Origin: an uncultured Ignavibacteria bacterium
GTDB lineage: Bacteria; Bacteroidota; Ignavibacteria; Ch128b
Length of the DNA stretch: 49,887 nt
Direction of reading: 5' to 3'
Assembly: GCA_937944105.1 (NCBI GenBank)
Contig: CALDZP010000061.1
Coordinates: forward strand, 1-49,887
Shown: in pieces, positions 16,468 through 25,794 of the stretch
Numbering within the stretch: position 1 is the stretch's first letter
How the letters are laid out: each line of letters starts with the position of its first letter
The notes under the pieces: generated by a model
The model's input: the letters and a program-made list of their open reading frames with translations, nothing else
What the model was told of the DNA's origin: nothing
The model's database searches: none
Made by a program: the position numbers and the translations under genes

Positions 16468-18424
16468 CTTTGTTAGTTAGTATTTCAATTGCTCTATCTA
16501 TTGCATTGTGAGTTCCAAATAATACTAATAAATCGTTTTGATGTATTTTGAAATCACCTGAAGGATTCGGGATAAATTGATTATTTCTAATAACTGAAAT
16601 AACTGTTGCGTTTGTTTTCGCTCTTAAATCAATTTCTTTTAATGTTTTATTTACAATTGAACTTTCTTGAGAAATAAGAACTGTGTCAATGGTTCCTTGA
16701 GCGAGAATTTGATTAATTTGATCGAAAGCGTGTTCTGTAAATCTAACATCTCTAAATATTCCATACCATTGAGTTCGCAATGTATTTGCTTGAGCAAGTA
16801 TTACACTATTCGGAACATGATAATACTTCAAAACTCGACTTAAAATTTGAATTGAAGTTTCAAATTCTTCAGGAATTACTTCACTAGCACCAAGTTTTAC
16901 CAACTCTTCGATGTCTTTTACATATCTGGTTCTGACGATCAAATGACTTTGCGGGTTTAATTCTCTTACCAACCTTGTAATAATCCTTGATGCCATAGAG
17001 TCTGAAATAGCAACAACAATTACCTTTGCTTGTTTAACATGAGCAAGTTCAAGTATTTCTTTTTTAGTTGCATCACCATGAATAATTTGCTCACCTTCTT
17101 TTTTTGCATGAAGAACACTTTTGGGATTTGCTTCAATTACAATGTATGGTATATGAGCCTCTCTTAAAACTTTGCTTACATTTCTCCCATTTAATCCGTA
17201 TCCAATTATTATCACATGGTTATTTAATTTATCTAAAAAGTCATTTGATTTAATTTTCTCAAGTTGAGGAATTTTTGTAGATAGGTAAGGTGAATTTTTT
17301 AGAATGATGGGTGAAACAAACATTGTTAAAATAGATATAGTTATAAATTGAGTGGAAAAATTTTGTGGTAATAATGAATATTCTGCACCTTTTAATAATA
17401 ATACGAATGCAAATTCACCAATTTGTGCAATATATAATCCTGTAAGAACAGCAATTCTAAGAGGATACTTATGGATTAAAATTATCAAAACGACTATAAT
17501 AGATTTGAAAACAATAATGGCGACAATAGATGATAAGACGATAAATAAATTGGAAACTAGAAATTCGAAATTAAGTAACATACCAAACGATATAAAAAAG
17601 AAAGAGATAAAAACTTCTTTCAGAGGTAAAATTTCGCTAATAACTTGGTGAGTGTAATCGGTTTCTGAAATAACAAGTCCGGCAATAAAAGCACCAATTG
17701 CGAATGAAAGGCCAATGCTCTGAGTAAAAAAAGCAATTCCAAAACTTATCACTATTACACCAATAACAAACACATCGCGCATTTGAATTTGAATTAATTG
17801 GTATAAAATATATGGCATTAAAAATCTTGCAACAAGAAAAATCGCTATAATTAATATGATGGAAACAAATAAACGTGCAATTATATTAAAAAATGAAACA
17901 TCACTAGAAACAGTTAAAAGTGGTAAGAGCAACATCATTGGCATTATCATCAAATCCTGAAATACTAAAACACCAGTAGTAATTTTTCCATGCGGTGTTT
18001 CTATCTCATCTCGATCTGAGATCATTTTTAATATAATTGCAGAGCTGGATTGAGTAACTAAAAATCCTAAAAAAATAGATTGTTGTAAACTAAAACCAAT
18101 AACCAGACCAAAAATAATTCCAATCAGTGTAGTCCCTATAATTTGAAATCCTCCAATTAATAAAATTTCTTTGAAGTTTTTCAAAAAGTTATTAAAAGAT
18201 ATTTCAATACCAATTGTAAAGAGTAGAAGTGCAACGCCAATTTCTGCGAGTTGATTAATGCCTTCAAAATTTTTTATTATTCCTAAAAGATCTGGACCAA
18301 TTAAAACTCCTGTAACAATAAACCCAATAATTGAGGGTAAATTTATTTTATTAAATAGATAAATAATTGGAATTGCGAAAGCTAAAACTATTAGTATATC
18401 TTTGAATAAGTACCCTTCATTCAT
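16445..18424 (-). CDS. Kef-type K+/H+ antiporter (CPA2 family) with RCK/TrkA domains
   Basis: 659 aa. About 12 hydrophobic helices span residues 5-385, including the LLLFTIGIE helix typical of CPA2 exchangers. A cytoplasmic RCK_N domain follows (about 400-520), with the nucleotide-binding GYGLNGRNV loop near its start and E at the end of the second strand (IVIEANP), then a TrkA_C domain at about 565-650. Such proteins exchange monovalent cations for protons and are gated by NAD(H) or other ligands on the RCK domain. Ion specificity cannot be read from the sequence. It is divergent from the S9 peptidase, with only 43 bp between the start codons, so the promoter regions must overlap coding sequence. 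Confidence 0.92.
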   Translation of the reverse strand: MNEGYLFKDILIVLAFAIPIIYLFNKINLPSIIGFIVTGVLIGPDLLGIIKNFEGINQLAEIGVALLLFTIGIEISFNNFLKNFKEILLIGGFQIIGTTLIGIIFGLVIGFSLQQSIFLGFLVTQSSSAIILKMISDRDEIETPHGKITTGVLVFQDLMIMPMMLLLPLLTVSSDVSFFNIIARLFVSIILIIAIFLVARFLMPYILYQLIQIQMRDVFVIGVIVISFGIAFFTQSIGLSFAIGAFIAGLVISETDYTHQVISEILPLKEVFISFFFISFGMLLNFEFLVSNLFIVLSSIVAIIVFKSIIVVLIILIHKYPLRIAVLTGLYIAQIGEFAFVLLLKGAEYSLLPQNFSTQFITISILTMFVSPIILKNSPYLSTKIPQLEKIKSNDFLDKLNNHVIIIGYGLNGRNVSKVLREAHIPYIVIEANPKSVLHAKKEGEQIIHGDATKKEILELAHVKQAKVIVVAISDSMASRIITRLVRELNPQSHLIVRTRYVKDIEELVKLGASEVIPEEFETSIQILSRVLKYYHVPNSVILAQANTLRTQWYGIFRDVRFTEHAFDQINQILAQGTIDTVLISQESSIVNKTLKEIDLRAKTNATVISVIRNNQFIPNPSGDFKIHQNDLLVLFGTHNAIDRAIEILTNKVEESEPR

Positions 18425-18431
18425 ATTTTTG
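18401..18431 (+). promoter_or_regulatory. Bacteroidota-type promoter for the S9 peptidase gene
   Basis: TTTG (18401-18404), 19 bp, then TATTTTTG (18424-18431), an exact fit to the TTTG/TAnnTTTG consensus. The start of transcription would be near 18438, about 30 bp before the ATG at 18468, leaving room for the GAGG ribosome-binding site. The -33 box lies inside the 5' end of the divergent antiporter gene. Confidence 0.65.
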
Positions 18432-18467
18432 GAAAAAATTAATTGTTCTTAAAAAAACGAGGTAATT

Positions 18468-20504
18468 ATGAAAAGTTTTATTCATTTTATTATTTCACTT
18501 CTTCTTTTTCAAAATATAATAATCTCTTCACAAAATAAAAGAAATTTTACAGCAGAAGATTTATGGCAAATAAAACGACTTTCCAATCTAACTATATCTC
18601 CTGATGGAAATTACGCTTGTTTTGTTGTGACTGAATATAACATCGAAGAAAATAAAGGTAATGCTGATCTTTATTTAATAAATCTTAAGAGTTATGAAAC
18701 AAAAAGATTAACAACAAATTTAGGTTCAGATAATTCACCTGCATGGCATCCATCGAGTACTAAGATAGCTTTTATTTCAAAACGAGATGGAGAATATCCA
18801 CAACTTTATGAAATTGATATCGATGGTGGTGAAGCAAGATTGGTTTATGAAATGCCGATGGGTATTTCCAATCCAAAATATTCAAGCGATGGAAAGCAAA
18901 TTTTTTTTGTTTCCAAAATTTTACCTGAATACGAAAATGATTTTGATGGATTAAAAAAAGAACTGAAGAATCGAAAAGAAAAAAAAGTTTCTGCAAAAGT
19001 CACTGAAAATAGATTATACAGATACTGGGATACTTGGTTAACGGATGGATATGTTTCCAGATTATATGTTTTGGATTTAGAAAAGAAAAAATTAAAAGAC
19101 CTGATGCCAGGATGGAAAAGAATTTTCAATCTCGATGGTAGTATTTCCTATTCCATTTCACCTGACAATAATTGGGTAGCTGTTTCTGCTAACAATACAG
19201 AACCACCTTATGATTCTTTAAACTCGGATATATTCTTATTAAATGTTAATAATCCATCGGAAGTTATAAATATAACCGCTGCAAATTTTCAGGATGATTC
19301 CTCTCCGTATTTTTCGAAGGATGGAAATTATTTATTCTTTGGTAGTCAATTTGATCCAGATTATTCAGCAGATAATGTAAGACTTATGATGTATGACATT
19401 AAGAATAAAACGGTTAGTAATCTTACTGAAAATTATGATTACTCATTTTTTGGATTCAATCAGGGTAATGATTTAAGTAAAGTTTTCTTACTTGCCGAAG
19501 ACAAAGCTAAAATTTCTATCTTTGAGTATGATTTAAAGAAAAATTCACTCTCTAAACTTTTTACTGGGGGTTCAATAAATTCAATTAATATCTATAATCA
19601 TAAATTATATTTTCTGAAAAGCACTTTATCTGAACCAGCAGAGATTTTTGAATATGATTTAAATAAAAAATCTCTCAAAAAAATTTCTAATTTTAATGAT
19701 GAATTATTAGGTAATTTAAATTTTGGAAAAGTTGAAGAATATTACTTCCCTGGTGCAGAAAATGATTCTGTTCAATTTTATCTCGTTTATCCACCAGAAT
19801 TTGACAAAAACAAAAAATATCCACTTGTCCATCTTATACATGGTGGCCCACACGGTACATTTGGTGATGATTTTCACTATCGCTGGAATGCACAACTTTT
19901 TGCATCTCCTGGCTATATAGTTTCGATGGTAAATTTTCATGGTTCTACAAGTTTTGGAACAAAATTTGGGAAATCAATTGTTGGTGCTCATGGAGATAAA
20001 CCCTTTACTGATATAATGCTTGCAACTGATTTCTTGATAAAAAATTTTGACTTTATCGATTCAACTCGAATGGCTGCAGCCGGTGGAAGTTATGGTGGTT
20101 ATCTTGTTAATTGGATAGCCGGTCATACTAATCGATTCAAAGCTTTGATTAGTCATGCTGGTGTATATAATTTATTAGGACAATTTGCCAGCGATCTAAC
20201 CTATGAAAGAGTTAAAAATTATGACGGTGCACCATGGCAGGGAAGGTATGAACAAATAAATAAATGGAATCCTGCTTTTTATGCTCATAATTTTGAAACG
20301 CCCATGTTAATCATTCACGGTGAAAAAGATTACAGAGTTGTTGTTACTCAAGGATTAGAAATTTATGGTGTCCTTAAAGGTAAAGGAATTACGGCAAGAC
20401 TTGTTTATTATCCTGATGAGAATCACTGGATTCTGCAACCTCAAAATTCAATTTACTGGTACAAAGAAGTCCATGATTGGTTAAACAGATTTTTGAGAAA
20501 CTAA
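18468..20504 (+). CDS. Exported S9-family prolyl oligopeptidase/acylaminoacyl peptidase
   Basis: 678 aa. The signal peptide ends near SSQN (residue 23), so it works outside the cytoplasm. Residues about 30-410 form a beta-propeller with WD40-like PD40 repeats (for example SPDGNY and HPSSTKIAFISKRDGEYP), and residues 420-678 an alpha/beta hydrolase. The catalytic triad is visible: S541 in GGSYGG, D621 in EKDYRV and H653 in DENHW. Family members cleave short peptides, often dipeptides or acylated amino acids, from the N-terminus, with the propeller limiting substrate size. Its likely role is peptide scavenging. The aldo/keto reductase starts 1 bp after the stop, so the two are co-transcribed. 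Confidence 0.94.
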   Translation: MKSFIHFIISLLLFQNIIISSQNKRNFTAEDLWQIKRLSNLTISPDGNYACFVVTEYNIEENKGNADLYLINLKSYETKRLTTNLGSDNSPAWHPSSTKIAFISKRDGEYPQLYEIDIDGGEARLVYEMPMGISNPKYSSDGKQIFFVSKILPEYENDFDGLKKELKNRKEKKVSAKVTENRLYRYWDTWLTDGYVSRLYVLDLEKKKLKDLMPGWKRIFNLDGSISYSISPDNNWVAVSANNTEPPYDSLNSDIFLLNVNNPSEVINITAANFQDDSSPYFSKDGNYLFFGSQFDPDYSADNVRLMMYDIKNKTVSNLTENYDYSFFGFNQGNDLSKVFLLAEDKAKISIFEYDLKKNSLSKLFTGGSINSINIYNHKLYFLKSTLSEPAEIFEYDLNKKSLKKISNFNDELLGNLNFGKVEEYYFPGAENDSVQFYLVYPPEFDKNKKYPLVHLIHGGPHGTFGDDFHYRWNAQLFASPGYIVSMVNFHGSTSFGTKFGKSIVGAHGDKPFTDIMLATDFLIKNFDFIDSTRMAAAGGSYGGYLVNWIAGHTNRFKALISHAGVYNLLGQFASDLTYERVKNYDGAPWQGRYEQINKWNPAFYAHNFETPMLIIHGEKDYRVVVTQGLEIYGVLKGKGITARLVYYPDENHWILQPQNSIYWYKEVHDWLNRFLRN

Positions 20505-20505
20505 C

Positions 20506-21504
20506 ATGAAATATAGAATTCTTGGTAAAACCGGATTGAAAGTAAGTGAAATTGGTTTTGGCGCATGGGCTATTGGTGGTCCTGCCATGGCTGGGAAAAC
20601 TCCAATTGGTTGGGGTAAAGTTGATGATGAAGAATCGAAAAAAGCCATATTAAAAGCTATTGAGAGAGGAATAAATTTTTTTGACACAGCTGATTTTTAT
20701 GGACTTGGACACAGTGAGAAAATTTTGGGAGATGTACTTCATACAAAGTTGAATGAAATTGTTTTAGCAACAAAAGTCGGTCATGAACTTCTACCTGATG
20801 GTACAATAAAATTAAATTATTCCAAAAACTATATTTTAAGTGCTTGTGAACAAAGCTTAAAACGCTTAAGAAGAGATTACATTGATATTTATCAATTACA
20901 CAGTGCAAGAATAGAACATCTTGAAAATGGTGAATGTATTGAAGCAATGGAGGAACTTAAAAAGCAAGGTAAAATTAGATTCTGGGGAATTTCTTTAAAC
21001 ACATATAAACCTGAATCAGAAATGAGATTTATTGCTGAGAAAAATATTGGACATACTATTCAAGTTGTTTTAAATGTTATTAATCAAATTGCACTTGAAG
21101 AAGTGATTCCACTTGCGACTAAATTTAACTTCGGAATTATTGCTCGAATGCCTCTGCAGTTTGGTTTGTTAACAGGTAAATTTTCTGAGAATACAACTTT
21201 TTCTCCAGATGATCATAGATCTTTTAGACTCAATCCATATCTGCTCAAAGAATCATTAAATCAATTGAAACCTTTCTTTGAAATGTCAAAAAATTATAAA
21301 GTAAATCCAACCACACTAGCATTGAGTTTTGTTATGAATCATGAAAGCATTTCGACAGTGATCCCGGGAATTAGAACAGTAGAGCAGGCAATTTTGAACA
21401 CCGAAGAATTAATAAAAATAAATTATGATGATTTAGAGTTATTGCATTCTTATGGAAAAACTACATTTAGGGAATTGATAAACGAATTTTCAAGATATGC
21501 ATAG
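20506..21504 (+). CDS. Aldo/keto reductase
   Basis: 332 aa, cytoplasmic, with the full (beta/alpha)8 AKR pattern. The N-terminal GKTGLKVSEIGFGAWAIGG is typical of the AKR11/YajO-like group. Catalytic residues are visible in order: D61 and Y66 in DTADFYG, K in VLATKVGH, and H in IYQLHS. The NADPH-binding segment near the C-terminus (VIPGIRTVEQ) is present. The physiological substrate is unknown. It is translated directly after the peptidase gene (1-bp gap), but no biochemical link is evident. Confidence 0.93.
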   Translation: MKYRILGKTGLKVSEIGFGAWAIGGPAMAGKTPIGWGKVDDEESKKAILKAIERGINFFDTADFYGLGHSEKILGDVLHTKLNEIVLATKVGHELLPDGTIKLNYSKNYILSACEQSLKRLRRDYIDIYQLHSARIEHLENGECIEAMEELKKQGKIRFWGISLNTYKPESEMRFIAEKNIGHTIQVVLNVINQIALEEVIPLATKFNFGIIARMPLQFGLLTGKFSENTTFSPDDHRSFRLNPYLLKESLNQLKPFFEMSKNYKVNPTTLALSFVMNHESISTVIPGIRTVEQAILNTEELIKINYDDLELLHSYGKTTFRELINEFSRYA

Positions 21505-21653
21505 ATTTTTTGTACAAAAAAATTTTTATAATAAAATACTACAAATGCCTTATTGCATACTTATTTTTTGTATTTATTTTGTATCAGATAAGAATTCAAA
21601 ATTAAATGAAACATAAAATAACTAAACTAATCATTAATAAATCGGAGGGTCCT

Positions 21654-22700
21654 ATGAGACGCCAACTTTTATTTCTATTTTCTTTCTTTTTTGTTGTCTG
21701 TGGATTTTTACAAGCACAGAATTCAGAACTGGAACAAACACTTGCAAAAATCACAGGTGATGCTAGTAAAGCATATGTTGCTCCAATCACATCTGCATTT
21801 GGGGCTAACTTAAATTCTGGATGGGTTCATGGTGCACCAAAAGCGACAAAATTCAGTTTTGATCTTGAAATTGGTTTTGTCGGTATGGCTACTCTCTTTG
21901 GTTCCAGTAACCAAACTTTTAGTTCAAGCGGTAGTTTTCGCTTTAATAATGATCAAGCGGAACAATTAATTCCAAGTAATATCACTGGAACTCGTAGAAC
22001 ACAAATACGAAATGAGATAATGAGCAGAGATTTTACTGTTTCAATTAATGGTCCTACAATTGTTGGTAAAAAAACTGACTCAATTAAAGTCGTTTTCCCC
22101 GGTGCCACAATTCAAGGAGAAACTATTGGACAGAAAACCATTGTTCTTCCTGTAACAGGTTATCTGGAAGAATTGCCTGCTTTACCTCTTGCAGTTCCAC
22201 AAGTTTCTTTTGGAACAATTTTTGGCACACAAGTAGCAATTAGATATTTACCTGAATTTGATATTAGTCCGGATCTTGGAAAATTTAAATATACTGGATT
22301 TGGAATTCAGCACAATCCAACAATGTGGGTTCCATTCCCAGTTCCAGTAAATGTATCTGTGGGATATTTTACTCAGTCATTAGAAGTTGGTAAAATATTC
22401 AAAACCTCTGCATCAATGTTTGGAATATTTGCATCGAAAAGATTTGGACCGGGTGCATTAAACATTGAACCTTATGCCGGCTTAAGTTTCGAAAGTTCAT
22501 CCATTGATGTTCAGTATGATGTAGTTTATGATACACCAACTGGGCCATCTCCATCAACAATTAAGTATTCAATTGAAGGTGAGAATAGTACAAGAATAAC
22601 ACTTGGTGCAACCTTGAAATTGGCATTATTAGGAATAAGTGTTGATTACAGCATTGCAAAATATAACACCGTAAGCGCTTCATTAAATATCAAAATTTAA
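21654..22700 (+). CDS. Outer-membrane barrel-like exported protein, DUF6588-like
   Basis: 348 aa from the ATG at 21654. This start is chosen because GGAGGG sits just upstream and the protein then begins with a clean signal peptide (MRRQLLFLFSFFFVVCGFLQAQ); an in-frame ATG at 21606 would add a charged extension. The segment APITSAFGANLNSGW (residues about 44-58) resembles the start of DUF6588 proteins of Bacteroidota. The rest alternates short amphipathic strands and glycines and ends in an aromatic-poor strand, as in small outer-membrane barrels. The function is unknown. A strong terminator follows at 22715-22754, so it is a single-gene unit. Confidence 0.72.
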   Translation: MRRQLLFLFSFFFVVCGFLQAQNSELEQTLAKITGDASKAYVAPITSAFGANLNSGWVHGAPKATKFSFDLEIGFVGMATLFGSSNQTFSSSGSFRFNNDQAEQLIPSNITGTRRTQIRNEIMSRDFTVSINGPTIVGKKTDSIKVVFPGATIQGETIGQKTIVLPVTGYLEELPALPLAVPQVSFGTIFGTQVAIRYLPEFDISPDLGKFKYTGFGIQHNPTMWVPFPVPVNVSVGYFTQSLEVGKIFKTSASMFGIFASKRFGPGALNIEPYAGLSFESSSIDVQYDVVYDTPTGPSPSTIKYSIEGENSTRITLGATLKLALLGISVDYSIAKYNTVSASLNIKI

Positions 22701-22714
22701 TCTCTCATAATCTG

Positions 22715-22754
22715 GAGGATTCCGTTAGTTTTTTTACCGGAATCCTCTTTTTAT
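22715..22754 (+). terminator. Intrinsic terminator after the DUF6588-like gene
   Basis: The 10-bp stem GAGGATTCCG (22715-22724) pairs perfectly with CGGAATCCTC (22738-22747), with a 13-nt loop, and is followed directly by a T-rich tract. It separates the DUF6588-like gene from the tRNA-secG unit. Confidence 0.9.
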
Positions 22755-22768
22755 TTTCTTTTCTACTT

Positions 22769-22800
22769 TTTGCCTAAATTTTAATTCATTCTTATATTTG
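22769..22800 (+). promoter_or_regulatory. Bacteroidota-type promoter for tRNA and secG
   Basis: TTTG (22769-22772), 20 bp, TATATTTG (22793-22800) fits the TTTG/TAnnTTTG consensus. It lies just downstream of the preceding terminator and 27 bp before the tRNA. No second promoter is visible between the tRNA and secG. Confidence 0.65.
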
Positions 22801-22827
22801 TATTCAAATTTATTATTTGAAATCATT

Positions 22828-22901
22828 GGCGAGGTAGCTCAGTTGGTTAGAGCAGTGGAATCATAATCCACGTGTCGGGGGTTCGAATCCCTCCCTCGCT
22901 A
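22828..22901 (+). tRNA. tRNA with CAU anticodon, probably elongator tRNA-Met
   Basis: A full cloverleaf folds. The acceptor stem is GGCGAGG with CCTCGCT (first pair G-U); the D arm is AGCTCAGTTGGTTAGAGC; the anticodon stem GTGGA/TCCAC holds the loop ATCATAA with CAT at 22862-22864; the T arm is GGGGG TTCGAAT CCCTC. The discriminator A is 22901. The next bases are CTA, so CCA must be added by the nucleotidyltransferase. The first pair and overall similarity favour elongator Met; a tRNA-Ile with lysidine-modified CAU is the alternative. Confidence 0.92.
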
Positions 22902-22918
22902 CTAATAAAGGAGTAATT

Positions 22919-23257
22919 ATGTTTACATTTTTATTGATCTTGTCAGTTTTTATTTCACTTTTGTTAATTGCTGTTGTATTGATGCAGTCGAGTAAAGGTG
23001 GTGGTTTAGCTGGTACCTTTGGTGGACCTGGAGAAATGGGAGCGATTTTTGGTGTTCGAAGAACCGCTGACTTCTTAATGAAAACAACCTGGGTACTTGC
23101 AATCACTCTTATGTTACTTGCGATTTTTATCAATCTTGTTGCATTACCCTCCTCATCACAGGAAAAAATGAAGGAAAGTATTATTCAGAAAAAAGGTTTG
23201 CAATCTTTACCTACTCGACCAGCTTTACCTCCAACTCAACCTCAACAAACAAAATAA
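22919..23257 (+). CDS. secG: Preprotein translocase subunit SecG
   Basis: 112 aa. Two membrane helices (about 3-22 and 57-78) flank the glycine-rich cytoplasmic loop with QSSKGGGLAGTFGG, the SecG signature. A Pro/Gln-rich tail closes the protein. SecG associates with SecYE and helps SecA-driven export, which this genome uses heavily judging from the number of signal peptides here. AAAGGAG precedes the ATG. It starts 17 bp after the tRNA and ends before a strong terminator, so tRNA and secG form one transcription unit. Confidence 0.96.
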   Translation: MFTFLLILSVFISLLLIAVVLMQSSKGGGLAGTFGGPGEMGAIFGVRRTADFLMKTTWVLAITLMLLAIFINLVALPSSSQEKMKESIIQKKGLQSLPTRPALPPTQPQQTK

Positions 23258-23278
23258 TCTGAATTTTTAATTAAAATG

Positions 23279-23321
23279 AAAAAGGTTGTTTCGAGTAATT
23301 CGAAACAACCTTTTTATTAAG
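23279..23321. terminator. Strong bidirectional intrinsic terminator
   Basis: A 16-bp perfect stem pairs 23279-23294 with 23300-23315 (core AAGGTTGTTTCGA/TCGAAACAACCTT), with a 5-nt loop and A and T tracts on both sides. It ends secG on the plus strand and, read on the minus strand, the lipoprotein gene at 23334-24272. Confidence 0.95.
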
Positions 23322-23333
23322 GAATTTATCCTT

Positions 23334-24272
23334 TTAGTTTACTTTGTAAGGAATTCCCCACGTTGAGCTTGAAACACTACCTTCAATTGAGAAAATAGTT
23401 TCATTGGTTACAGCATTAATTACTGAATGAAATTTTCCAAATGGATGGCTTATAAATATGTTCCATGTTCCTTGATAAACTTTTTCCCATTGGTCTCCAA
23501 CTTGTGTGGATGAGATAAGATTCAACTTGCGTTTAATTTTATAGATTTGGCCAGCTACTCTTTTACCATATGTGATAGTAACAAAATCTTCTTTTGGAGA
23601 ATTGGAAGTTAAATATACTTTAAGTGTAACCTCATCATTTTTCTTTCTTTCAGGGAAATCTTTCTTAGGATCTCCAATGAAGAAATATGTGTCAAGAGGT
23701 GAAGTTATAATTATTGGATCAGCTCCTGTCTTTAATAATTCGACTTTGTTGATTTTTATGTTTTTGACTGTAGTCGAACCTTCAGGCAAAGAAATCGACT
23801 GGATTTTCCATCCATGACTTCTATCATTTTTAGGATTTGTCCTGATAAATGTTACATTTCTCTTGATAGTTTCAACAAAAGGTTTTGTTATGATTGTATC
23901 AGCTCGTTGGGTTGTGTCACCTGGAGTAATTGGAGTAAGTTTACCTACAATTATTAAATGACCCGTGTATTTTGTTGTGATTGTAACCTTAGCAGAATCA
24001 CCAATAACATTTCTGTCAAAACTTCTTTCAATCTTTGTAACTCTTCTCCCAACCTTAATTGGATAAAGATCAGTCTGGACTTTTTCTAGAATGAATGGGT
24101 TTGCATCCCCATCATTAAAGTTTTCGTCAAAATTATTGAGTGATTCTTCACTTTCAATAAGTGAAGTTAAAATTGCATCATCTAAATATTCTGGCTCAAC
24201 AACATTTGATTTACAGTTAAACAATACTAACGGTATAACAACGCTTATTAAAATGAGAGCTATCTTTTTCAT
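23334..24272 (-). CDS. Lipoprotein of unknown function
   Basis: 312 aa. The signal peptide has Cys20 in LFNC, predicting a lipidated protein. A strong ribosome-binding site (GGGAGGACAT) lies directly before the ATG. The mature part opens with an acidic, asparagine-rich segment (about 40-60). The rest is beta-rich with no motif I recognise; the repeated transport-like short strands could be immunoglobulin-like folds. It is upstream of a bidirectional terminator and is followed on the opposite strand by secG. It is separated by 65 bp from the PBP4-type gene on the same strand, which may be read through into it. I do not recognise a family. Confidence 0.8.
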   Translation of the reverse strand: MKKIALILISVVIPLVLFNCKSNVVEPEYLDDAILTSLIESEESLNNFDENFNDGDANPFILEKVQTDLYPIKVGRRVTKIERSFDRNVIGDSAKVTITTKYTGHLIIVGKLTPITPGDTTQRADTIITKPFVETIKRNVTFIRTNPKNDRSHGWKIQSISLPEGSTTVKNIKINKVELLKTGADPIIITSPLDTYFFIGDPKKDFPERKKNDEVTLKVYLTSNSPKEDFVTITYGKRVAGQIYKIKRKLNLISSTQVGDQWEKVYQGTWNIFISHPFGKFHSVINAVTNETIFSIEGSVSSSTWGIPYKVN

Positions 24273-24337
24273 ATGTCCTCCCTTTTTTGTTCATTTGACT
24301 ATTAAATTTCAAAATGGTTTAAGATAAATTATAAAAC

Positions 24338-25741
24338 TTAAAAATTATCTGCTATCAATGTTATTATTTTATCCTGAAGTCCTCTCATCTTTAATTGACT
24401 TCCTCTTGAATAATTAAAATTTATTGAAAAGATTAATAAATCCCCACTTTTTGAAACTACATATCCAGCTAAAGCTGTTACGCCATTTAATGTTCCTGTT
24501 TTTCCTCGCAATCTCTCGTGAGAATATAAATTATCAAAGCGTGAAAATAAGGTTCCATCTACTTGAGGAATAGATAAGGAGTTATGAAATTCATTATAAA
24601 TTAATGGATTTAAATATATATGATAAAGGAATTTTACCAATACTTCTGTGGAGAATTGATTATTTCTTGAAATGCCTGATCCATCAACTATATTCACATC
24701 ATTATTATAGATGTTAATAGATTTTAAAAAGGTATTTATTGCTTTAGAAGCATCGAAAGGACTACCATTTCCACCAGAGTATTGTGCTCCTAAAATTAGA
24801 TAGAGATGTTCAGCAAAAAAATTGTTACTGTTTTTATTTATTGGCTTTATTAATTCAACAAGTGGAGTTTCAATAACAGCCAGCCTATTTGAAAACTTCT
24901 TTGTTTTACCTTTTTTAATCTCACCCCAGAAACTAATTCCATTTTCTCTTAGATGTTTTGATAATAAGTGCCCTGCATACAAAGAAGGATTTGATAAATG
25001 TACCAAAACATTTGTTGTCGTATTCCGACGGATATTACCACCGATAGTTATTATTTCTTTACCATTTTCGAAATTAGATTTTGCAAATATTCTGGTCTTA
25101 TTTTTTGTAGTTTTTGTTGTATTTATAAATTTGAAATAATCTAAATTATTTTCTAAATCTATTATTGCAGGTTTGTTTAATTTTGATGAACCTGTTACTC
25201 TAAGATAAATTGAGTTTTTATCGACAGTAATTGCAGATATTAATGGAAGGGGGACAGAAATATTTTCATCTTCAATCCATTCATTTCTAAGAAAAGTACC
25301 CTCAAAAAAGGTATCATCAGTTATTATATTTCCAGTGATGGCTTTTATACCTATTTCTTTTATTTTCTTAGCAAGTGTAATTAAATCAGCATTTGTTAGA
25401 GTTGGATCGCCATAACCCTTGAGATATAGATTACCATTAATTATACTGTCATTTAAATTACTATCATCACAATAAACTTCTGTATTTATGGAGTAATCTG
25501 CACCTAGAGTTAATAGAGCAATTCCAGAGGTAAAAAGCTTGTTAGTCGAAGCTGGTATCAGTGGAATATCAGAATTAATTCTAATCAAATATTCTTTCTT
25601 TGATGTAGAAAAACATGTGAGTGAATACTTTGCATCTTTTGGAAGATTTTTATTAAGAAGTTTAATTATTTCATTAGTGATTGAATTATTTGTATACAAG
25701 ACATTGAATTTGATAAGAAAGAAAAATAAAAAAATAATCAT
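24338..25741 (-). CDS. dacB: D-alanyl-D-alanine carboxypeptidase/endopeptidase, PBP4 type (S13)
   Basis: 467 aa. A short hydrophobic N-terminus (1-16) suggests export or anchoring. All three penicillin-binding motifs are present: S65-x-x-K68 (PASTNKL), S305-N-N307, and K414-T-G416 (RGKTGTLNG). The large insert between the first two motifs (about 90-290) with GYGDPTLT and the VDKNSIYLRV strand is characteristic of family S13. The enzyme trims peptidoglycan peptide stems in the periplasm. It is divergent from the SDR gene at 25795 with 53 bp between starts, and carries its own promoter there. The identification is secure. Confidence 0.95.
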   Translation of the reverse strand: MIIFLFFFLIKFNVLYTNNSITNEIIKLLNKNLPKDAKYSLTCFSTSKKEYLIRINSDIPLIPASTNKLFTSGIALLTLGADYSINTEVYCDDSNLNDSIINGNLYLKGYGDPTLTNADLITLAKKIKEIGIKAITGNIITDDTFFEGTFLRNEWIEDENISVPLPLISAITVDKNSIYLRVTGSSKLNKPAIIDLENNLDYFKFINTTKTTKNKTRIFAKSNFENGKEIITIGGNIRRNTTTNVLVHLSNPSLYAGHLLSKHLRENGISFWGEIKKGKTKKFSNRLAVIETPLVELIKPINKNSNNFFAEHLYLILGAQYSGGNGSPFDASKAINTFLKSINIYNNDVNIVDGSGISRNNQFSTEVLVKFLYHIYLNPLIYNEFHNSLSIPQVDGTLFSRFDNLYSHERLRGKTGTLNGVTALAGYVVSKSGDLLIFSINFNYSRGSQLKMRGLQDKIITLIADNF

Positions 25742-25763
25742 AAGGAGACCAATTTATTGCTTG

Positions 25764-25793
25764 CAAAATTAGTATTTGTTAAATTGAATCAAA
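25764..25793 (-). promoter_or_regulatory. Likely promoter of the PBP4-type gene
   Basis: On the minus strand TTTG (25793-25790), 18 bp, then TAATTTTG (25771-25764). The -7 box is an exact fit to TAnnTTTG and the spacing is one short of the usual 19. Transcription would begin about 15 bp before the ATG at 25741. The element touches the start of the divergent SDR gene. Confidence 0.5.
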
Positions 25794-25794
25794 A

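Noticed and set aside
22861-23133. Minus-strand reading frame across the tRNA 3' half and secG.
   Set aside because: It overlaps two confidently identified genes and its end, REGFEPPTRGL, is the well-known translation of a tRNA antisense sequence.
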